A stretch of DNA of 64,000 nucleotides from Streptomyces cynarae (lineage in GTDB: Bacteria; Actinomycetota; Actinomycetes; Streptomycetales; Streptomycetaceae), in assembly GCF_025642135.1 (NCBI RefSeq), contig NZ_CP106793.1:2401001-2465000 (forward strand), written 5' to 3'. Shown piece after piece: positions 28,768 to 37,862 of this stretch. The stretch's first letter is position 1. Every line of letters begins with the position of its first letter. Below the pieces are notes generated by a model, which was not told the origin of the DNA, searched no databases, and saw nothing but the letters and a program-made list of their open reading frames with translations. A program made the position numbers and the translations under genes.

Positions 28768-30276
28768 TCACGGTGACGTGAGCCTGTTGGCCGTGTGCAC
28801 CGCGCGGAGGACGGCGGCCGCCTTGTTGCGGCACTCGTTGTCCTCCGCCACCGGGTCGGAGTCGGCGACGATGCCGGCTCCGGCCTGCACGTACGCCGTG
28901 CCGTCGCGCAGCAGGGCCGTACGGATGGCGATGGCGGTGTCGGAGTCGCCCGCGAAGTCGAGGTAGCCGACGCAGCCGCCGTACAGCCCGCGTCGGGACG
29001 GCTCGAGCTCGTCGATGATCTGCATCGCGCGCGGCTTCGGCGCACCGGAGAGGGTGCCCGCGGGGAAACAGGCGGTGAGCACGTCGAAGGCCGTGCGCCC
29101 GGCCGCGACCCGTCCGGTGACCGTCGAGACGATGTGCATCACGTGGGAGTACCGCTCGATCGACATGAAGTCGACGACCTCCACCGAGCCGGGTTCGCAC
29201 ACCCGGCCGAGGTCGTTGCGGCCCAGGTCGACGAGCATCAGGTGCTCGGCGCGCTCCTTGGGGTCGTCGAGCAGCTCCTCGGCGAGGGCCTGGTCCTCCT
29301 GCGGGGTGGCGCCGCGGTGCCGGGTGCCGGCGATGGGGTGGACCATGGCCCGGCCGTCCTCGACCTTCACCAGGGCCTCCGGGGACGACCCGACGACATC
29401 GAACGCATCTCCGTCGCCGCAGGGGAACCGGAACAGGTACATGTACGGCGAGGGGTTGGTGGCCCTGAGCACCCGGTAGACGTCCAGCGCGCTCGCGGTG
29501 CACGGCGTCTCGAAGCGCTGCGAGGGGACGACCTGGAAGGCCTCGCCCGCGCGGATGCGTTCCTTGATGTCCTCGACCGCTTCCTGGAAGTCCTCGCCGC
29601 CCCACCGGGCGGTGTACTCGGGCAGTTCGGAGGGCGGCAGGACGGCCGGGGGCTGGGCGACCGCGCGGGACAGGTCGGCCTCCATGGCGTCGAGGCGGGC
29701 CACCGCGTCCGCGTAGGCCTCGTCGACGCCCGTGTCGAGGTCGTTGTGGTTGATCGCGTTGGCGATCAGCAGGACCGAGCCCTCCCAGTGGTCCATGACC
29801 GCGAGGTCACTGGTCAGGAGCATGGTCAGCTCGGGCAGCTTCAGGTCGTCGCGCTCGCCGGGGCCGATCTTCTCCAGGCGGCGCACGATGTCGTAGCCCA
29901 GGTAGCCGACCATGCCGCCGGTGAAGGGCGGCAGGCCCAGGTCGTGGGCGAGGTCGCGGGGCGTGTGCAGGGCCTCGATGGTGGCTCTCAGGGCGGCCAG
30001 CGGGTCGCCGTCCGTGGGGACGCCGACGGGCGGGGTGCCGAGCCAGTGGGCCCGGCCGCCGCGCTCGGTCAGGGTGCCGGCCGAGCGGACGCCGACGAAG
30101 GAGTAGCGCGACCAGGACCGGCCGTTCTCCGCGGACTCCAGCAGGAAGGTGCCGGGGCGCTCCGCCGCGAGTTTGCGGTAGAGCCCGACCGGGGTGTCGC
30201 CGTCGGCGAGGAGCTTGCGCGTGACCGGGATGACGCGGCGGTCGGTGGCCAGCTTGCGGAACGTCTCGAGGTCCAT
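28768..30276 (-). CDS. trpE: Anthranilate synthase component I
   Basis: A 502-aa chorismate-binding enzyme that makes anthranilate with the glutaminase TrpG, which is not in the window. N-terminal [19 protein letters not shown] holds the tryptophan feedback site. Chorismate-domain motifs: [32 protein letters not shown] (written in part), [30 protein letters not shown] and [15 protein letters not shown]. It starts ATG 30276, 11 nt past the hisI stop, so trpE and hisI are probably cotranscribed. It is separated from trpCMBA by three membrane-protein genes and the protease gene, the usual streptomycete arrangement. Confidence 0.97.
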   Translation of the reverse strand: MDLETFRKLATDRRVIPVTRKLLADGDTPVGLYRKLAAERPGTFLLESAENGRSWSRYSFVGVRSAGTLTERGGRAHWLGTPPVGVPTDGDPLAALRATIEALHTPRDLAHDLGLPPFTGGMVGYLGYDIVRRLEKIGPGERDDLKLPELTMLLTSDLAVMDHWEGSVLLIANAINHNDLDTGVDEAYADAVARLDAMEADLSRAVAQPPAVLPPSELPEYTARWGGEDFQEAVEDIKERIRAGEAFQVVPSQRFETPCTASALDVYRVLRATNPSPYMYLFRFPCGDGDAFDVVGSSPEALVKVEDGRAMVHPIAGTRHRGATPQEDQALAEELLDDPKERAEHLMLVDLGRNDLGRVCEPGSVEVVDFMSIERYSHVMHIVSTVTGRVAAGRTAFDVLTACFPAGTLSGAPKPRAMQIIDELEPSRRGLYGGCVGYLDFAGDSDTAIAIRTALLRDGTAYVQAGAGIVADSDPVAEDNECRNKAAAVLRAVHTANRLTSP

Positions 30277-30287
30277 GGCGGCCGACC

Positions 30288-30689
30288 TTACTGATCCACG
30301 GACGCCGGGGCGGAGGCGGCGTCCTTGAGCAGCACGTCGGCGTCGAAGCAGGTGCGGTCGCCGGTGTGGCAGGCGGCGCCCACCTGGTCGACCTTGACCA
30401 GCACGGTGTCGGCGTCGCAGTCGAGCGCGACCGACTTCACGTGCTGCACATGGCCTGAGGTGTCGCCCTTGACCCAGTACTCCTGACGGCTGCGCGACCA
30501 GTAGGTGCAGCGGCCGGTCGTGAGGGTGCGGTGCAGTGCCTCGTCGTCCATCCAGCCGAGCATCAGCACCTCACCGGTGTCGTACTGCTGGGCGATGGCG
30601 GGGAGCAGCCCGTCGGCGCTGCGCTTGAGGCGCGCGGCGATCTCGGGGTCCAGGCCGCTGGGCCTGCTGGGCGAAGGCGTGCTGGTCAT
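30288..30689 (-). CDS. hisI: Phosphoribosyl-AMP cyclohydrolase
   Basis: A 133-aa enzyme from ATG 30689 ([20 protein letters not shown]) catalysing the third histidine step. The motifs [29 protein letters not shown], the metal-binding [13 protein letters not shown] and [11 protein letters not shown] are canonical. No HisE (pyrophosphohydrolase) domain is fused; hisE is elsewhere. It is upstream of trpE and divergent from the TIGR03085 gene, with an 82-nt gap. Confidence 0.96.
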   Translation of the reverse strand: MTSTPSPSRPSGLDPEIAARLKRSADGLLPAIAQQYDTGEVLMLGWMDDEALHRTLTTGRCTYWSRSRQEYWVKGDTSGHVQHVKSVALDCDADTVLVKVDQVGAACHTGDRTCFDADVLLKDAASAPASVDQ

Positions 30690-30771
30690 GCGGACCATTG
30701 TGCCGCGCCGCACCGACATGCCCGGTCACCGTCCGCTGGGCGGACCGGTCCCCCGGTCGTACGCTGACTGC

Positions 30772-31407
30772 ATGTCGACCCATGCCAAGCGTGAACGACT
30801 CCTCCTCGCGGACCTGTTGGAGGCCACGGGCCCCGACGCGCCCACGCTGTGCGAGGGCTGGAAGACCCGTGATCTCGCCGCGCACGTCGTGGTGCGCGAA
30901 CGCCGTCCGGACGCCGCCGGGGGCACGCTGATCAAGCAGCTCGCGCCGCGCCTTGAGAAGGTGATGGAGGAGTACACGGCGAAGCCGTACGAGGAGCTGA
31001 TCCAGCTGGTCCGTACCGGCCCGCCGCGCTTCTCGCCCTTCTCCCTGAAGCAGATCGACGAGGCGGCCAACACGGTCGAGTTCTACGTCCACACGGAGGA
31101 CGTGCGCAGGGCGCAGCCCGACTGGACGCGGCGCGAGCTGGATCCGGTCTTCCAGGACGCCCTGTGGTCCCGCCTGGAGCGCACGGCCCGCCTGACCGGT
31201 CGCGGCGCCCCGACGGGCCTGGTCCTGCGCCGCCCGAACGGCCAGACGGCGGTCGCCCACCGGGGCACCCCGGTGGTGACGGTCACCGGCGAGCCCTCGG
31301 AACTGCTGATGTTCGCGCTGGGCCGGCAGCGCGTGGCGGACGTGGAGTTGGACGGCGAGAAGGAGGCGATCACTCAGGTGCGGGAGACGAAGCAGCTGGG
31401 GATCTGA
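30772..31407 (+). CDS. TIGR03085-family metal-binding protein (DinB/MDMPI superfamily)
   Basis: A 211-aa protein from ATG 30772 (MSTHAKRERLLLADLLEATG). The N-terminal helical region with LCEGWKTRDLAAHVVVRER resembles the mycothiol-dependent maleylpyruvate isomerase N-domain, in which His residues bind a divalent metal. NTVEFYVHTEDVRRAQP is a further conserved segment, and GEPSELLMFALGR is typical of the C-terminus. Many such proteins are mycothiol-dependent transferases, but the substrate here is unknown. It is divergent from hisI; the broken MFS gene ends 9 nt downstream on the other strand. Confidence 0.82.
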   Translation: MSTHAKRERLLLADLLEATGPDAPTLCEGWKTRDLAAHVVVRERRPDAAGGTLIKQLAPRLEKVMEEYTAKPYEELIQLVRTGPPRFSPFSLKQIDEAANTVEFYVHTEDVRRAQPDWTRRELDPVFQDALWSRLERTARLTGRGAPTGLVLRRPNGQTAVAHRGTPVVTVTGEPSELLMFALGRQRVADVELDGEKEAITQVRETKQLGI

Positions 31408-31416
31408 GCGGGCGGC

Positions 31417-32660
31417 TCAGCGGGGAAGTTCGGCCCGGCGCAGGGAGCGGGAGCAGAGCGCCAGGATGCCGTTCACCGCGCAGAGGGTGGCGCAGGCCGC
31501 GAAGACCGGGCCGGTGCTCCACCGGTCGACAGCCGCGCCGACCAGCGGGAAGGTGAGCGGCGCCACGCCGAAGCCGACGAGGGTGGAGACCGAGGTGACG
31601 CGTCCGACGTGGGCGGGGCCCGCCTCGGCCTGCACCAGCGCCCCGCTGAGGGCCCCGCCCAGCCCGGACAGCATCCCGATCAGCAGGGCCACGCCGCCGC
31701 GGCGGCGACCGACGGCACCTGGGCGAGTCCGCCGATGGCGGCGGCGCCCCCGATTTCGGCAACGGCGAGGACGATCCCGGCGCGGGGCACACGTCCGCGC
31801 GCGGCGAGCACCAGCGAGGCGGCCCCCGCGCCGACGCCGAACCCGGCGAGCACCCAGCCCATGCCGGACGAGCCCCAGCCGCGCTGCTGCGCGAGCAGGG
31901 TCAGTCCGAGGTTCATCGGACCGACGAATCCCAGGTCACCGAGGGCCGTGACCAGGACAAGCGCACTCAGGAGGGGGTTCCGGCGGATCCGGTGCAGCCC
32001 GTCGCGCAGCTCGGTGAGGACGGCTTCCCGTTCCTTCCGCTCGTCCGGTGGCAGCTCCGCGACGCGGAGCGTCAGCAGCACCGGCAGGGACGCCGCGGTC
32101 AGCAGGGCGGCCATCCCGAACGTCCCGGCGGTGCCGCCGAGCGCCACGCCGAGGCCGCCGAGCGGTCCGCCGAGGACCGTGGCGAGCCGGGTGGCGAGGC
32201 CCCGCATGCCCTGGACCCGGGCGAGCTGGCTCCGGGCGGCGATCCGGGCCGGCAGGGCGCCTGCGGCAGGAAGGAAGACGGCGTCGACGATCCCGAAGAG
32301 AACCGCCACCGCGCCCAGCACCCACAACCCCGGGCCGGTGACCAGCAGCAGCCCGGCCGCGGCGAGCACGAGGGCACAGCGCACCGCGCCGCTGCCGACC
32401 ACCACACGGCGCGGGCCGTACCGGTCGGCGACCACTCCCCCGCCGAGCATGAGAAGGGCCCGTGGTAGGGCGCTGACCGCCGTCACGAGCCCTGCCTGGG
32501 CGGGAGTACCGGTCTGGACGGCCGCGCAGGAGAGGGCGATGTAGTAGACGCTGTCGCCGAGTGCGCACGACGTGTACGCGCCGAGCCACCGCAGCACGTT
32601 CGGGTCGCGGTGGGCGGGCCGCTCCACGACGGGGACCGGACGCACGGCGGTGGAGGTCAT
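31417..32660 (-). pseudogene. MFS transporter, frame broken by an apparent 1-nt deletion
   Basis: The first part (32660 to about 31690) encodes about 320 residues of a 12-helix MFS permease: LRWLGAYTSCALGDSVYYIA, VVADRYGPRRVVVG (loop 2-3 motif), LGAVAVLFGIVDAVFLPAAG and FGVGAGAASLVLAARG. It then hits TGA after AAAAAWPC. The remaining two or three helices continue in another frame from 31692 (VALLIGMLSGLGGALSGALV to 31417). One extra base in the GCC/GCG run near 31690-31700 would give a 414-aa protein, the normal MFS length. This may be a true mutation or a sequencing error. It lies 12 nt after the ArsR regulator gene, so the pair looks bicistronic. Confidence 0.85.
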
Positions 32661-32672
32661 TCGGCGGTCCTC

Positions 32673-33263
32673 TCAGGCTCGGAACGGGAAGGCGTTGACG
32701 TGCACTGCGACGTTTTCGCGACCCTGGGTGTCTCCCGCCGCTTCGGCGGCCCGGCCGCGCTCCTCGTACCTGCGGACGAGGGCGAGCAGGTCCTTGGACA
32801 GTTCGGCCAGTTCGGCGGCGGTCAGCCGCAGCATCGACTCGGCGGATTCGGCGGCGTCGTTCCACCCCGGGCCCCAGTGCGCCCGTTCGTCCAGATAGCG
32901 CCGGTACATCTCGGTCCGCTGCTCGAAGAACAGGCGGCTGGCCGCCGTGTGCGCGGCCGCCTTCTCCGGGGCGTCGCGAAAGTCCTCGTCGCGGATGCTC
33001 AGGCCGTCGGACGCCGGCTCCCACCAGCGTTCCCGGCTGTCCGTGCTGCGCGGTTCGGCCTCCTCGATCAACCCGTACTCGGCGAGCTTGCGCAGGTGGT
33101 AGCTGACCAGCGAGACGGCCTCGTCGACCTGCTCCGCCAGCTGCGAGGCCGTCGCGGCACGCGAGATGAGAAGCCTTCGGTACAGGTTCATCCGCAGCGG
33201 GTGGGCCAGCGCCTTGAGCGTCTCAAGGTCGGTGATACGGCGGTCCCTCTCCTTGTTGCTCAT
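32673..33263 (-). CDS. ArsR-like winged-helix regulator
   Basis: A 196-aa transcription factor. The N-terminal half is a winged helix: TLKALAHPLRMNLYRRLLIS, ATASQLAEQVDEAVSLVSYH (recognition helix) and LRKLAEYGLIEEAE. No cysteine metal-binding motif is present, so metal sensing is unlikely. The C-terminal half is helical (FFEQRTEMYRRYLDERAHWG) and may dimerise or bind a ligand. A long inverted repeat lies 13-64 nt upstream of its start and may be its operator. It precedes the MFS gene by 12 nt, the pattern of a regulator controlling a drug exporter. The inducer is unknown. Confidence 0.85.
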   Translation of the reverse strand: MSNKERDRRITDLETLKALAHPLRMNLYRRLLISRAATASQLAEQVDEAVSLVSYHLRKLAEYGLIEEAEPRSTDSRERWWEPASDGLSIRDEDFRDAPEKAAAHTAASRLFFEQRTEMYRRYLDERAHWGPGWNDAAESAESMLRLTAAELAELSKDLLALVRRYEERGRAAEAAGDTQGRENVAVHVNAFPFRA

Positions 33264-33275
33264 GGCCTCACGCTA

Positions 33276-33327
33276 GACGCGCAAGAAAAGTTGCACAATT
33301 GTTTTTGCGCAACTTTTCTTTCGCGTC
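33276..33327. promoter_or_regulatory. 19-nt-arm inverted repeat upstream of the ArsR-like gene
   Basis: GACGCG-C-AAGAAAAGTTGC (33276-33294) and GCAACTTTTCTT-T-CGCGTC (33309-33327) are complementary at 18 of 19 positions, with a 14-nt AT-rich spacer. It is strikingly AT-rich for this genome. It lies 13 nt from the regulator's start, so autoregulation is likely. It is also 59 nt past hisF and could form a terminator stem. Confidence 0.75.
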
Positions 33328-33339
33328 TGCCCGTCAAAA

Positions 33340-33369
33340 GGCCCCGGCCACCCAACGGCGACCGGGGCC
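33340..33369 (-). terminator. Hairpin after hisF
   Basis: GGCCCCGG (33340-33347) and CCGGGGCC (33362-33369) form a perfect 8-bp stem, 14-nt loop, starting 17 nt after the hisF stop. It is probably the terminator of the hisD-to-hisF operon. Confidence 0.7.
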
Positions 33370-33385
33370 CAAGCCCAGCGCGGCG

Positions 33386-34156
33386 TCACCTCACGGGATG
33401 GCCCGCCTCCCGCAGCGTCTGCTTCACCTCTCCGATCCGCAGGTCCCCGAAGTGGAACACCGACGCCGCCAGCACCGCGTCCGCGCCCGCCGCGACGGCC
33501 GGGGGGAAGTGGGCCAGTGCGCCCGCGCCGCCGGAGGCGATGACCGGGACCGTGACGTGCTTGCGGACGGCCGCGATCATCTCCAGGTCGTAGCCGTCCT
33601 TCGTGCCGTCCGCGTCCATCGAGTTCAGCAGGATCTCGCCCGCGCCCAGCTCCGCCGCCCGGTGCGCCCACTCGATCGCGTCGATGCCGGTGCCGCGGCG
33701 GCCGCCGTGGGTCGTCACCTCGAACGAGCCGGACGAGCCGTCGCGCGAAGGCGTACGGCGCGCGTCCACCGAGAGCACCAGGACCTGGCGGCCGAAGCGC
33801 TCCGCGATCTCCCGGATCAGGTCCGGACGGGCGATGGCGGCCGTGTTGACGCCCACCTTGTCGGCGCCCGCCCGCAGCAGCCTGTCCACGTCCTCGGCCG
33901 CACGGACGCCGCCGCCCACCGTCAGCGGGATGAACACCTGCTCGGCGGTGCGGCGCACCACGTCGTACGTCGTCTCCCGGTTGCCCGAGGAGGCGGTGAT
34001 GTCGAGGAACGTCAGCTCGTCGGCGCCCTCGGCGTCGTACACCTTCGCCATCTCGACGGGGTCGCCCGCGTCGCGCAGGTTCTGGAAGTTGACTCCCTTG
34101 ACGACCCGGCCGTTGTCCACGTCCAGGCAGGGGATGACTCGGACCGCCAGGGTCAT
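33386..34156 (-). CDS. hisF: Imidazole glycerol phosphate synthase, cyclase subunit
   Basis: A 256-aa TIM barrel that works with HisH to form IGP and AICAR. It starts [20 protein letters not shown], with the catalytic aspartate in CLDVDNG. Other motifs: [47 protein letters not shown] (second catalytic Asp), [14 protein letters not shown] and [13 protein letters not shown]. It is the last his gene in the leftward operon starting at hisD; ridA lies just upstream and a hairpin follows. Confidence 0.98.
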   Translation of the reverse strand: MTLAVRVIPCLDVDNGRVVKGVNFQNLRDAGDPVEMAKVYDAEGADELTFLDITASSGNRETTYDVVRRTAEQVFIPLTVGGGVRAAEDVDRLLRAGADKVGVNTAAIARPDLIREIAERFGRQVLVLSVDARRTPSRDGSSGSFEVTTHGGRRGTGIDAIEWAHRAAELGAGEILLNSMDADGTKDGYDLEMIAAVRKHVTVPVIASGGAGALAHFPPAVAAGADAVLAASVFHFGDLRIGEVKQTLREAGHPVR

Positions 34157-34181
34157 GAATCCACGGCTCCTCTTGCTGCTT

Positions 34182-34571
34182 CTAGCCTCTGAAGGCTTCC
34201 AGTTCCACTTCCACCAGGATGCGCGGGTCGACGAAACCCTCCACCACCAGCAGGGTCGCCACCGGGCGCACCGAGTCGAACAGCTCCTTGTGGGCGCGGC
34301 CCACCTCGTCGACGTCCCGCTGATGGGTCAGGAACATCCGGGTCCTGACGACCGACTCCGGGCCGAGACCGAACTCGGCGATCGCCTCCAGCGCGCTGGT
34401 GAACGCCACCTTCGCCTGCTCGTACGGGTCGCCCTCCCCGTAGAGCACGCTGCCCTTGAAGGACGTCGTGCCGCCCACCAGGACGCGGTCGCCCGCCGCG
34501 ATGGCACGCGCGAAACCGAAGGACTCTTCCCAAGGACTTCCGCTCTGCACGCGCCGCACGGCATCGGTCAT
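34182..34571 (-). CDS. RidA-family protein
   Basis: A 129-aa YjgF/YER057c/UK114-family protein. Members deaminate reactive enamine/imine intermediates from PLP enzymes. Motifs: [62 protein letters not shown] and the C-terminal [11 protein letters not shown]. The arginine usual in this last segment (VEIE-A) is replaced by a Leu-Val-Glu context, so it may belong to a non-archetypal Rid subfamily. It overlaps priA by 4 nt and precedes hisF, inside the his operon, where its protective role fits HisC and other PLP chemistry. Confidence 0.85.
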   Translation of the reverse strand: MTDAVRRVQSGSPWEESFGFARAIAAGDRVLVGGTTSFKGSVLYGEGDPYEQAKVAFTSALEAIAEFGLGPESVVRTRMFLTHQRDVDEVGRAHKELFDSVRPVATLLVVEGFVDPRILVEVELEAFRG

Positions 34572-35293
34572 GACGACACAGCCTCCAAGGCCTCTTCCAG
34601 GGTGAACGCCTTCGCGTACAGGGCCTTCCCGACGATCGCGCCCTCAACCCCCACAGGGACCAGGTCGGCGATCGCCCGCAGGTCGTCCAGCGACGACACT
34701 CCGCCGGAGGCGACCACCGGGCGGTCCGTCGCCGCGCAGACGTTGCGCAGCAGCTGGAGGTTCGGGCCCTGCAGCGTGCCGTCCTTGGCGATGTCGGTGA
34801 CGACGTACCGCGCGCAGCCCTCCTTGTTGAGGCGCTCCAGCGTCTCGTAGAGGTCGCCGCCGTCACGGGTCCAGCCGCGGCCGCGCAGCGTGGTGCCGCG
34901 GACGTCCAGGCCCACCGCGATCTTGTCGCCGTGCTCGGCGATGACCCTGGCGACCCACTCGGGGGTCTCCAGGGCGGCCGTGCCGAGGTTGACGCGCGTG
35001 CAGCCGGTGGCCAGCGCGGCGGCCAGGGTGTCGTCGTCGCGGATGCCTCCGGACAGCTCCACCTTGATGTCCATCGCCTTGGTCACCTCGGCGATCAGCG
35101 CGCGGTTGTCGCCGGTGCCGAACGCGGCGTCCAGGTCGACCAGGTGCAGCCACTCGGCGCCCGCCCGCTGCCAGGCGAGGGCGGCCTCCAGCGGGGAGCC
35201 GTAGGAGGTCTCCGTGCCGGACTCGCCGTGCACGAGGCGGACCGCCTGGCCGTCGCGGACGTCGACGGCGGGGAGGAGTTCGAGCTTGGCCAT
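34568..35293 (-). CDS. priA: Bifunctional HisA/TrpF isomerase PriA
   Basis: A 241-aa TIM barrel that isomerises both ProFAR (histidine) and PRA (tryptophan) in actinobacteria that lack trpF. It starts [20 protein letters not shown]. The two catalytic aspartates are Asp11 (AVDVRDG) and Asp130 ([20 protein letters not shown]). PriA-like [30 protein letters not shown] and [14 protein letters not shown] are present. No separate trpF occurs among the trp genes in this window, which supports dual function. It lies between hisH and ridA and is coupled to both. Confidence 0.96.
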   Translation of the reverse strand: MAKLELLPAVDVRDGQAVRLVHGESGTETSYGSPLEAALAWQRAGAEWLHLVDLDAAFGTGDNRALIAEVTKAMDIKVELSGGIRDDDTLAAALATGCTRVNLGTAALETPEWVARVIAEHGDKIAVGLDVRGTTLRGRGWTRDGGDLYETLERLNKEGCARYVVTDIAKDGTLQGPNLQLLRNVCAATDRPVVASGGVSSLDDLRAIADLVPVGVEGAIVGKALYAKAFTLEEALEAVSS

Positions 35294-35296
35294 GTC

Positions 35297-35968
35297 TTAC
35301 AGGGTTCCGATCCAGTTGGTGAGCAGCTGCGCGCCGGCGTCGCCGGACTTCTCGGGGTGGAACTGCGTGGCCCACAGGGAGCCGTTCTCCACGGCCGCCA
35401 CGAACGGCTTGCCGTGCGTCGACCAGGTCACCTTGGGGGCGCTCATCGCCGGGTTGTGCGTCTCGAGCTGCCAGTCGTGGACGGCGTAGGAGTGCACGAA
35501 GTAGAAGCGCGCGTCCGCGTCCAGCCCGGCGAACAGCTCGGAGTCGGCCGGTGCCTCGACCGTGTTCCAGCCCATGTGGGGCACGACGTCCGCCTGGAGC
35601 TGCTCGACCCGGCCGGGCCACTCGGCGAGACCCTCGGTCTCGACGCCGTGCTCGATGCCGAGGCCGAACAGGATCTGCATGCCGACGCAGATGCCCATCA
35701 CTGGGCGCCCTCCGGCCAGTCGGCGGTCGATGATCCAGTCGCCGCGTGCCTCCTTCAGCCCCTGCATGCAGGCGGCGAAGGCGCCGACGCCCGGCACCAG
35801 CAGGCCGTCGGCGTTCATGGCGCGGTCGAAGTCGCGGGTGATCTCCACGTCGGCGCCGGCGCGGGCCAGGGCGCGCTCGGCGGAACGGACGTTGCCGAAG
35901 CCGTAGTCGAAGACGACGACCTTCTTGGAGGTCTTCGACGTCTTTTGGGGAGTGCTCGGGGTGCTCAA
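35297..35968 (-). CDS. hisH: Imidazole glycerol phosphate synthase, glutaminase subunit
   Basis: A 223-aa class I glutaminase that feeds ammonia to HisF. The start is best placed at TTG 35968, 7 nt after GGAGG; the GTG at 35974 is too close to that site. Motifs: [44 protein letters not shown] (Cys near residue 94), YFVHSYAV and [10 protein letters not shown] (His/Glu). Its start overlaps the stop of a 54-aa membrane-protein gene, so translation is coupled. It begins with an unusual Ser/Thr/Lys-rich 15-residue stretch. Confidence 0.96.
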   Translation of the reverse strand: MSTPSTPQKTSKTSKKVVVFDYGFGNVRSAERALARAGADVEITRDFDRAMNADGLLVPGVGAFAACMQGLKEARGDWIIDRRLAGGRPVMGICVGMQILFGLGIEHGVETEGLAEWPGRVEQLQADVVPHMGWNTVEAPADSELFAGLDADARFYFVHSYAVHDWQLETHNPAMSAPKVTWSTHGKPFVAAVENGSLWATQFHPEKSGDAGAQLLTNWIGTL

Positions 35969-36129
35969 TTCCACACCTCCAGACGCATGACGCCCGCGAC
36001 GAGACACAGCGCCGCGCCGATCGAGAGCAGCACGATCAGGCTCGTGGGCATCTTCTGCTTGACGAAGGAGACGATCCCGCCGACGAGGAACAGGCCGACG
36101 ACGATCAGTACGGTCGAGGTGCCGTTCAT
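35965..36129 (-). CDS. 54-aa two-helix membrane protein between hisB and hisH
   Basis: ATG 36129 to TGA 35965-35967 encodes 54 residues: [20 protein letters not shown] begins the first membrane helix, a short [10 protein letters not shown] loop follows, then [18 protein letters not shown], and the tail RLEVWN. The gene starts 3 nt after the hisB stop and its stop overlaps the hisH TTG start, so it is embedded in and coupled with the his operon. Codons are strongly GC3-biased, which supports coding. I do not recognise a function; it could be a chance carrier of coupling or an operon-specific membrane factor. Confidence 0.8.
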   Translation of the reverse strand: MNGTSTVLIVVGLFLVGGIVSFVKQKMPTSLIVLLSIGAALCLVAGVMRLEVWN

Positions 36130-36132
36130 GGC

Positions 36133-36726
36133 TTACAGCGCGCCCTTCGTGGACGGGAGGATGCCGGCCGCGCGCGGGTCGCGCTCGCTGGCGTAGCGCA
36201 GGGCCCGGGCCAGCGCCTTGAACTGGCACTCCACGATGTGGTGGGCGTTGCGCCCGTACGGCACGTGCACGTGCAGCGCTATCTGGGCCTGGGCGACGAA
36301 GGACTCCAGGATGTGCCGGGTCATCGTCGTGTCGTACTCGCCGATCATCGGCGCCATGTTCTCGGGCTCGGTGTGCACGAGGTACGGGCGGCCGGACAGG
36401 TCGACGGTGACCTGGGCGAGGGACTCGTCGAGCGGGACCGTGCAGTTGCCGAAGCGGTAGATCCCCACCTTGTCGCCGAGCGCCTGCTTGAAGGCGGCGC
36501 CGAGCGCGAGGGCGGTGTCCTCGATGGTGTGGTGCGAGTCGATGTGCAGATCGCCGTCGGTTTTCACGGTCAGGTCGAACAGACCGTGCCGGCCGAGCTG
36601 GTCGAGCATGTGGTCGTAGAAGCCGACGCCGGTGGCGATGTCGGTCTTGCCGGTGCCGTCGAGGTCGATCTCGACGAGGACCGAGGTCTCCTTGGTGGTG
36701 CGCTCCACGCGCCCAACGCGGCTCAT
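36133..36726 (-). CDS. hisB: Imidazoleglycerol-phosphate dehydratase
   Basis: A 197-aa Mn-dependent enzyme for the sixth histidine step. It starts at ATG 36726 ([20 protein letters not shown]), overlapping the hisC stop by 4 nt. Canonical metal motifs: [55 protein letters not shown], and GTV-like [13 protein letters not shown]. It is monofunctional, without the phosphatase domain found in enterobacterial HisB. Confidence 0.98.
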   Translation of the reverse strand: MSRVGRVERTTKETSVLVEIDLDGTGKTDIATGVGFYDHMLDQLGRHGLFDLTVKTDGDLHIDSHHTIEDTALALGAAFKQALGDKVGIYRFGNCTVPLDESLAQVTVDLSGRPYLVHTEPENMAPMIGEYDTTMTRHILESFVAQAQIALHVHVPYGRNAHHIVECQFKALARALRYASERDPRAAGILPSTKGAL

Positions 36727-37862
36727 GCGCTGTACTCCTTCGGGGGCGTGGGGGTGTCCCCCACAAGACACTGCAGTTCACGTACCGCGTCGAGGAACGC
36801 GTCGTTCTCCTCCGGGGTACCGGCGGTGACCCGCAGCCACCCCGGTACGCCGTTGTCCCGGACCAGCACGCCCCGCTCCAGGATCTTCCGCCAGGCCTCG
36901 TGCGCGTCGGGGAAGCGCCCGAACTGCACGAAGTTGGCGTCGGACTCGGTGACGTCGTAGCCGATCGCGCGCAGCTCGGCGACCAGCCGGTCCCGCTCCG
37001 ACTTCAGCTGCTCGACGTACTTCAGCAGCGTGTCGGTGTGCTCCAGGGCGGCCAGGGCGGTCGCCTGGGTGATCGCCGACAGGTGGTACGGCAGCCGGAC
37101 CAGCTGGACGGCGTCCACGACCGCCGGGTGCGCGGCGAGGTAGCCGAGCCGCAGGCCGGCGGCGCCGAACGCCTTCGACATGGTGCGCGAGACGACGAGA
37201 TTCGGCCGACCTTCGAGCAGCGGCAGCAGCGAGGAGCCGTGGCTGAACTCGATGTACGCCTCGTCCACGATCACCACGGAGGGCTTGGCCGCCTGCGCGG
37301 CCTCGTACAGGGCGAGGACCGTCTCGGGCGGGACCGCGTTGCCGGTGGGGTTGTTGGGTGTGGTGATGAAGACGACGTCCGGCCGGTGCTCGGCGATCGC
37401 CTTCTCGGCGGCGGCGAGGTCGATCGTGAAGTCCTCGTTGCGCGGACCCGAGATCCAGCCGGTGCCCGTGCCGCGCGCGATGAGCGCGTGCATCGAGTAC
37501 GACGGCTCGAAGCCGATCGCGGTGCGGCCGGGCCCGCCGAAGGTCTGCAGCAGCTGCTGGATGACCTCGTTGGAGCCGTTGGCCGCCCACACGTTTCCGA
37601 GGGCGACTTCGTACCCGCCGCTCTTCGTCAGGTACTCGGCCAGCTTCGTGCGCAGTTCGATCGCGTCCCGGTCCGGGTAGCGGTTCAGGGCGCGGGCGGC
37701 CTCGCGAACGCGCTCGGTGATCCGTTCGACCAGCGGCTCGGGCAGCGGGTACGGGTTCTCGTTGGTGTTCAGCCGTACGGGCACGTCGAGCTGGGGGGCG
37801 CCGTAGGGGGTCTTGCCGCGCAGCTCGTCCCGGACGGGAAGATCGTCGATTCCGAAGCTCAC
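36723..37862 (-). CDS. hisC: Histidinol-phosphate aminotransferase
   Basis: A 379-aa class I/II PLP aminotransferase. It starts at GTG 37862 ([20 protein letters not shown]). Motifs: [56 protein letters not shown], and the PLP lysine in [17 protein letters not shown]. The substrate-binding [16 protein letters not shown] arginine is at the C-terminus. It overlaps hisD (4 nt) and hisB (4 nt), so all three are coupled. Confidence 0.98.
   Translation of the reverse strand: MSFGIDDLPVRDELRGKTPYGAPQLDVPVRLNTNENPYPLPEPLVERITERVREAARALNRYPDRDAIELRTKLAEYLTKSGGYEVALGNVWAANGSNEVIQQLLQTFGGPGRTAIGFEPSYSMHALIARGTGTGWISGPRNEDFTIDLAAAEKAIAEHRPDVVFITTPNNPTGNAVPPETVLALYEAAQAAKPSVVIVDEAYIEFSHGSSLLPLLEGRPNLVVSRTMSKAFGAAGLRLGYLAAHPAVVDAVQLVRLPYHLSAITQATALAALEHTDTLLKYVEQLKSERDRLVAELRAIGYDVTESDANFVQFGRFPDAHEAWRKILERGVLVRDNGVPGWLRVTAGTPEENDAFLDAVRELQCLVGDTPTPPKEYSA

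Noticed and set aside
35297..36781. A single 494-codon frame joining hisH and an upstream protein
   Set aside because: The upstream part is the antiphase shadow of hisB and of the 54-aa membrane-protein gene. The ribosome site and the family N-terminus place hisH at 35968.
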